Positions 6,127 through 8,581 of a DNA stretch of 8,581 nucleotides are shown in pieces; positions within the stretch are counted from its first letter, which is position 1; every line of letters begins with the position of its first letter. Origin of the DNA: Pseudomonadota bacterium. Its GTDB lineage: Bacteria; Pseudomonadota; Alphaproteobacteria; Azospirillales; Azospirillaceae. Below the pieces are notes generated by a model. It ran no database searches. It was not told the DNA's origin and saw only the letters and a list, made by a program, of their open reading frames with translations. The stretch covers positions 1 to 8,581 of the forward strand of contig JAEZID010000052.1 of the NCBI GenBank assembly GCA_023416195.1, in the 5' to 3' direction. Made by a program: the position numbers and the translations under genes.

Positions 6127-6145
6127 GAGAATCATTCTCATTATC
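6127..6145. promoter_or_regulatory. Fur box-like site downstream of irr, upstream of rubrerythrin
   Basis: GAGAATCATTCTCATTATC matches the classical 19-bp Fur box GATAATGATAATCATTATC at 15 of 19 positions. It stands out as an AT-rich island five bases past the irr stop and about 47 bases before the candidate rubrerythrin -35. The match is counted directly from the sequence; binding by a Fur, Mur or Irr protein is inferred. Confidence 0.6.
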
Positions 6146-6157
6146 ATTGTGTTCCAA

Positions 6158-6181
6158 CGCTCTAAGGCAGCTTTTAGAGCG
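6158..6181. repeat. Perfect 8-bp inverted repeat between irr and rubrerythrin
   Basis: CGCTCTAA (6158-6165) and TTAGAGCG (6174-6181) are exact reverse complements around an 8-base spacer. No T run follows, so it is a poor terminator. The right arm overlaps the ICE-like site at 6173-6189. It may be an operator or an mRNA 3' structure of irr. Confidence 0.6.
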
Positions 6182-6189
6182 GTTCCAGA
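6173..6189. promoter_or_regulatory. ICE-like Irr binding site upstream of rubrerythrin
   Basis: TTTAGAGCGGTTCCAGA matches TTTAGAANNNTTCTAAA at 11 of 14 defined positions (6/7 in the left half, 5/7 in the right). It ends three bases before the candidate -35 of the rubrerythrin promoter, and the gene for Irr itself is immediately upstream. Direct control of the operon by Irr is inferred. Confidence 0.5.
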
Positions 6190-6192
6190 TTG

Positions 6193-6221
6193 TTGACGGC
6201 CACCGCTATCGGTGGCATAAG
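6193..6221 (+). promoter_or_regulatory. Candidate rubrerythrin operon promoter with a dyad in its spacer
   Basis: TTGACG (6193-6198) and CATAAG (6216-6221) are 17 bases apart and match the -35 and -10 consensus at 5/6 and 4/6. Between them lies GCCACCG-CTAT-CGGTGGC (6199-6216), a perfect 7+7 inverted repeat that fills the spacer, ideal for an operator or a promoter-twisting regulator. Transcription would start near 6228, giving a leader of about 65 bases. Confidence 0.5.
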
Positions 6222-6294
6222 CATTATCTGCGCCCGGCTTGCAGACGCCGTGTGGACGCGCGGCTGGGCGGATAATCGTCTGGAGGAATCAGCC

Positions 6295-6708
6295 ATGTCG
6301 CTCAAGGGCACGAAGACCGAAGACAATCTGAAGGCCGCCTTCGCGGGCGAGAGCCAGGCCAACCGCCGCTATCTCTACTTCGCACAGAAGGCCGACGTGG
6401 AAGGCTACAACGACGTTGCCGCCGTCTTCCGCTCCACGGCGGAGGGCGAGACCGGCCACGCCCACGGTCACCTGGAATTCCTGGAAGAGGTCGGCGATCC
6501 GGCCACCGGCCTGCCGATCGGCGAGACCTCGGCCAACCTGAAGGCCGCCATCGCCGGCGAGACGCACGAATACACCGACATGTATCCGGGCATGGCCCGC
6601 ACCGCCCGCGACGAGGGCTTCGACGAGATCGCCGACTGGTTCGAGACCCTGGCCAAGGCCGAAAAGAGCCACGCCGGCCGCTTCCAGAAGGCTCTGGAGC
6701 AGCTGTAG
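6295..6708 (+). CDS. Rubrerythrin-family diiron protein without rubredoxin domain
   Basis: The 137-residue product is a ferritin-like four-helix diiron protein of the rubrerythrin family, which reduces hydrogen peroxide in the cytoplasm. All seven expected iron ligands are visible: Glu19 (AGES), Glu52 and His55 (ETGH), Glu89 and Glu92 (GETHE), Glu123 and His126 (EKSH). It contains no cysteine and stops after the four-helix bundle, so it lacks the C-terminal rubredoxin Fe(SCys)4 domain of classical rubrerythrin and resembles the short sulerythrin-type forms. It therefore needs an external electron donor; the Fe-S protein encoded next is the obvious candidate (inference). ATG 6295 follows a strong GGAGGA (6282-6287), which decides the start over an in-frame TTG at 6190. 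It is the first gene of an apparent three-gene operon directly downstream of irr, behind Fur- and Irr-like sites. Confidence 0.93.
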   Translation: MSLKGTKTEDNLKAAFAGESQANRRYLYFAQKADVEGYNDVAAVFRSTAEGETGHAHGHLEFLEEVGDPATGLPIGETSANLKAAIAGETHEYTDMYPGMARTARDEGFDEIADWFETLAKAEKSHAGRFQKALEQL

Positions 6709-6718
6709 GCGTCACCAG

Positions 6719-6736
6719 CCCCTTTTTCCAAAGGGG
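6719..6736 (+). repeat. Small hairpin after rubrerythrin
   Basis: CCCCTTT (6719-6725) and AAAGGGG (6730-6736) form a perfect 7-bp stem around a TTCC loop, starting 11 bases after the rubrerythrin stop. No T run follows, so full termination is unlikely. It may stabilise the 3' end of the rubrerythrin message and raise its level relative to the next gene. Confidence 0.5.
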
Positions 6737-6755
6737 GCGAAGACCGCCTTTCCAC

Positions 6756-6783
6756 CGTCATTCCCGCCTTCGCGGGGATGACG
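6756..6783. repeat. REP-like palindromic element within the rubrerythrin operon
   Basis: CGTCATTCCCGC (6756-6767) pairs with GCGGGGATGACG (6772-6783) with one T-G wobble around a CTTC loop. Further imperfect pairing of flanking CCTTTCC and GGAAGGGG extends the stem to about 19 bp. The core TCATTCCCGC / GCGGGAATGA is the kind of palindrome known as a dispersed intergenic repeat in many proteobacterial genomes. Copy number in this genome cannot be seen here. Confidence 0.6.
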
Positions 6784-6857
6784 GGAAGGGGTCGCCTTTC
6801 TCAACAACGACAATGGCCGGCAACGAACCGGCCGCCTGTGTTTCAGGGGAGACGCCC

Positions 6858-8213
6858 ATGCGCGAAGGCAGCCTGGAGGCGCCCGTTCGCCATCCGCTCG
6901 ACTGGCAGAACCCGGATTTCTACGACGAGGCCAAGCTGGACGCGGAAATGCGCCGCGTCTTCGACATCTGCCACGGCTGCCGGCGCTGCTTCAACCTGTG
7001 CGACAGCTTCCCGCGCCTGTTCGACCTCGTGGACAACGCCGGGGACGAGGAGCTGCACGGCGTGAAGTCGGAGGACTTCAAGCCGGTCGTGGACGCCTGC
7101 ACGCTCTGCGACATGTGCTTCATGACCAAGTGCCCCTACGTGCCGCCGCACGAATGGGCGTTGGACTTCCCGCACCTGATGGTGCGCTACCGCGCGGTCG
7201 AGGCTAAGAAGACGGGCGTGCCCTTCGCGCTGAAGCAGCTGACCGCGACCGACCGCAACGGCAAGCTGGCCGGCGCCGTCGCCCCGCTCGCCAACTGGGC
7301 GTCGGACGAGAAGAACAGGCTGACCCGCCCGATCCTGGAAAAGGTCGCGGACGTCCACCGCGACGCGCATCTGCCGAAGTTCCACGGCAAGACCTTCGCC
7401 ATGCGCGCCAAGACGGACGCCGTCACCGTCAACACCGCCGCCCCGGCCTACGGCAAGCGCAAGGCGGTGATCTACGCGACCTGCTTCGCCAACTACAACA
7501 ACCCGAACATCGGCCTGGCGGCCCGCGCCATCCTCGCCCGGAACGGCGTGGAGACGGAGGTCGTCTATCCCTCCTGCTGCGGCATGCCCCAGCTGGAGCA
7601 GGGCGACCTGGAGAAGGTCAATCGCAACGCCGCCACCGTCGCCACGACGCTCGCCCCCTGGGTCGAGAAGGGCTACGACGTGATCGCGCTGGTGCCCAGC
7701 TGCGCGCTGATGCTGAAGATGGAATGGCCGCTGATCGTCCCATCGGGCGCGCCGCACCGCAAGGCGGTGGAGAACCTCTCCCAGGCCACCTTCGACGTCA
7801 GCGAATACATCGTGGACATCGCCCGCAAGGAAGGGCTGGCGGAGGGCTTGCAGCCGCTGCCCGGCGGCGTGGCGCTGCACATCTCCTGCCATTCCCGCGC
7901 CCAGAACATGGGCCAGAAGGCGACGGAGATGCTGCGCCTGATCCCGCAGGCCGACCTGAAGGTGATTGAACGTTGCTCCGGCCACGGCGGCTCCTGGGGC
8001 GTGATGAAGGAGAACTTCCCCGTCGCGCTGAAGGTCGGCAAGCCGGTGGCGAATCAGGCGGTGAAGGCCGGCAAGGCCATCGTCGCGTCGGAATGCCCCA
8101 TCGCCGGCCCGCACATCATGCAGGGCATCGAAAGGCTTGCCGGCGACGCGCCGCTGCCGGAAAACCTGCACCCCATCGAGATTTTCGCCCGCGCCTACGG
8201 CATCACCGTCTGA
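6858..8213 (+). CDS. Two-[4Fe-4S], CCG-domain Fe-S oxidoreductase (GlpC / heterodisulfide reductase-like)
   Basis: The 451-residue protein resembles GlpC and HdrD/GlcF-type electron-transfer subunits. The N-terminal ferredoxin-like region has two clusters: Cys38, 41, 44, 48 (CxxCxxCxxxC) and Cys81, 84, 87, 92 (CxxCxxCxxxxCP). The second has four rather than the usual three residues before the last Cys. The C-terminal half has two CCG-type domains. The first has Cys209, Cys240-Cys241-Gly (YPSCCGMP) and Cys282. The second has Cys344, Cys373 and Cys413, but its motif reads CSGHGG, so the second Cys of CCG is Ser. No membrane segment or signal peptide is seen, so it is cytoplasmic. The start at 6858 is chosen because AGGGGAG lies six bases upstream; the in-frame ATG at 6813 has no ribosome site. 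It is flanked by rubrerythrin and DUF3501 genes, a known conserved grouping, which suggests that it feeds electrons to rubrerythrin (inference). Confidence 0.9.
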   Translation: MREGSLEAPVRHPLDWQNPDFYDEAKLDAEMRRVFDICHGCRRCFNLCDSFPRLFDLVDNAGDEELHGVKSEDFKPVVDACTLCDMCFMTKCPYVPPHEWALDFPHLMVRYRAVEAKKTGVPFALKQLTATDRNGKLAGAVAPLANWASDEKNRLTRPILEKVADVHRDAHLPKFHGKTFAMRAKTDAVTVNTAAPAYGKRKAVIYATCFANYNNPNIGLAARAILARNGVETEVVYPSCCGMPQLEQGDLEKVNRNAATVATTLAPWVEKGYDVIALVPSCALMLKMEWPLIVPSGAPHRKAVENLSQATFDVSEYIVDIARKEGLAEGLQPLPGGVALHISCHSRAQNMGQKATEMLRLIPQADLKVIERCSGHGGSWGVMKENFPVALKVGKPVANQAVKAGKAIVASECPIAGPHIMQGIERLAGDAPLPENLHPIEIFARAYGITV

Positions 8214-8231
8214 GCGTTCAGGAGACCACGC

Positions 8232-8581
8232 ATGACCGCGCGCAAGACCGAGATCACCCGCGCCGACATCATCCCGCTCGCCCAGTACGGCCAGGAGCGC
8301 GCCGCGCGCCGCAAGGCGCTGGTCGAGGTGAAGAAGAACCGCCGTGTGCCGGTCGGCCCCTTCGCCACCTTCTACTTCGAGAATTACGACACGATGTGGC
8401 AGCAGATCCACGAGATGCTCTACATCGAGAAGGGCGGCGAGGAGCAGATCGCGGACGAGCTGCGCGCCTACAACCCGCTGATCCCCAAGGGCGCCGAGCT
8501 GGTCGCCACGGTGATGTTCGAGATCGACGACCCGCTGCGCCGCGCCACCCTGCTCGGCCGTCTCGGCGGGGTCGAGGAGAC
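8232..8581 (+). CDS. DUF3501 family protein, N-terminal part, cut by window end
   Basis: A frame opens at ATG 8232 and remains open to the window edge, giving 116 codons. AGGAG at 8220-8224, seven bases upstream, supports the start, and only 18 bases separate it from the upstream stop, so it is co-transcribed. The translation has features I associate with DUF3501: a charged N-terminal region, RRVPVGPFATFYFENYDTMW (about residues 37-56), QQIHEMLYIEKGG, then DELRAYNPLIPKGAELVATV. The function of the family is unknown. Its repeated co-occurrence with rubrerythrin and this type of Fe-S protein points to a shared role in peroxide or oxygen defence (inference). No cysteine occurs in the visible part, so it is unlikely to carry an Fe-S cluster there. 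The C-terminus lies outside the window. Confidence 0.85.
   Translation, partial: MTARKTEITRADIIPLAQYGQERAARRKALVEVKKNRRVPVGPFATFYFENYDTMWQQIHEMLYIEKGGEEQIADELRAYNPLIPKGAELVATVMFEIDDPLRRATLLGRLGGVEE

Noticed and set aside
6813..6857. Earlier ATG for the Fe-S protein at 6813
   Set aside because: No Shine-Dalgarno before it, and the strong AGGGGAG lies just upstream of ATG 6858.
6843..8411. Minus-strand open frame of 522 codons
   Set aside because: Antisense shadow of the Fe-S protein and the DUF3501 start, both supported by motifs and Shine-Dalgarno sites.

Overview
The window is dense, GC-rich chromosomal DNA that looks alphaproteobacterial. The best taxonomic marker is an Irr-type Fur-family regulator, a lineage essentially confined to Alphaproteobacteria. 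Together with a rubrerythrin / Fe-S protein / DUF3501 operon and strong G/C bias at third codon positions, it suggests Rhodospirillales, and Azospirillum or a close relative is my guess from memory (inference, not proven here). There is no sign of phage, insertion sequences, CRISPR or tRNA/rRNA genes, and no gene-free stretch longer than about 180 bases.

Layout. (1) 1-476 is the 3' end of pnp (KH and S1 domains of PNPase), with an in-frame TAG at 348-350 inside the S1 domain; the frame then stays open to the expected end at 474-476. A strong hairpin terminator (500-524) separates it from a convergent gene. (2) 534-1439 (-) is a membrane-anchored YpfJ-type zinc metallopeptidase. Divergent from it, 1538-2080 (+) is a five-helix TspO/MBR-like membrane protein. 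(3) 2085-3119 (-) is a KamA/EpmB-family radical SAM lysine 2,3-aminomutase-like enzyme. It is divergent over 64 bases from 3184-3933 (+), a UgpQ-type glycerophosphodiester phosphodiesterase. (4) 4114-5511 (+) is a nitronate-monooxygenase-like flavoprotein with a TTG start and an unusual cysteine-rich tail. (5) 5688-6122 (+) is irr. It is followed by a rubrerythrin (6295-6708), a two-cluster Fe-S / CCG-domain protein (6858-8213) and the start of a DUF3501 protein (8232 to the window edge).

How it fits together. The most interesting part is 5560-8581. A heme/iron-status regulator (Irr) lies directly before a peroxide-reducing diiron protein without its own rubredoxin, a GlpC/heterodisulfide-reductase-like Fe-S protein that could supply its electrons, and a DUF3501 protein of unknown role. 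The 172-base gap between irr and rubrerythrin is packed with signals: a 15/19 match to the classical Fur box, an 11/14 match to the Irr ICE motif, and a promoter-like -35/-10 pair whose spacer contains a perfect 7+7 dyad. A second ICE-like site overlaps a plausible irr -10. This suggests an iron- and heme-controlled peroxide-defence module. The upstream genes look like separate housekeeping or metabolic transcription units.
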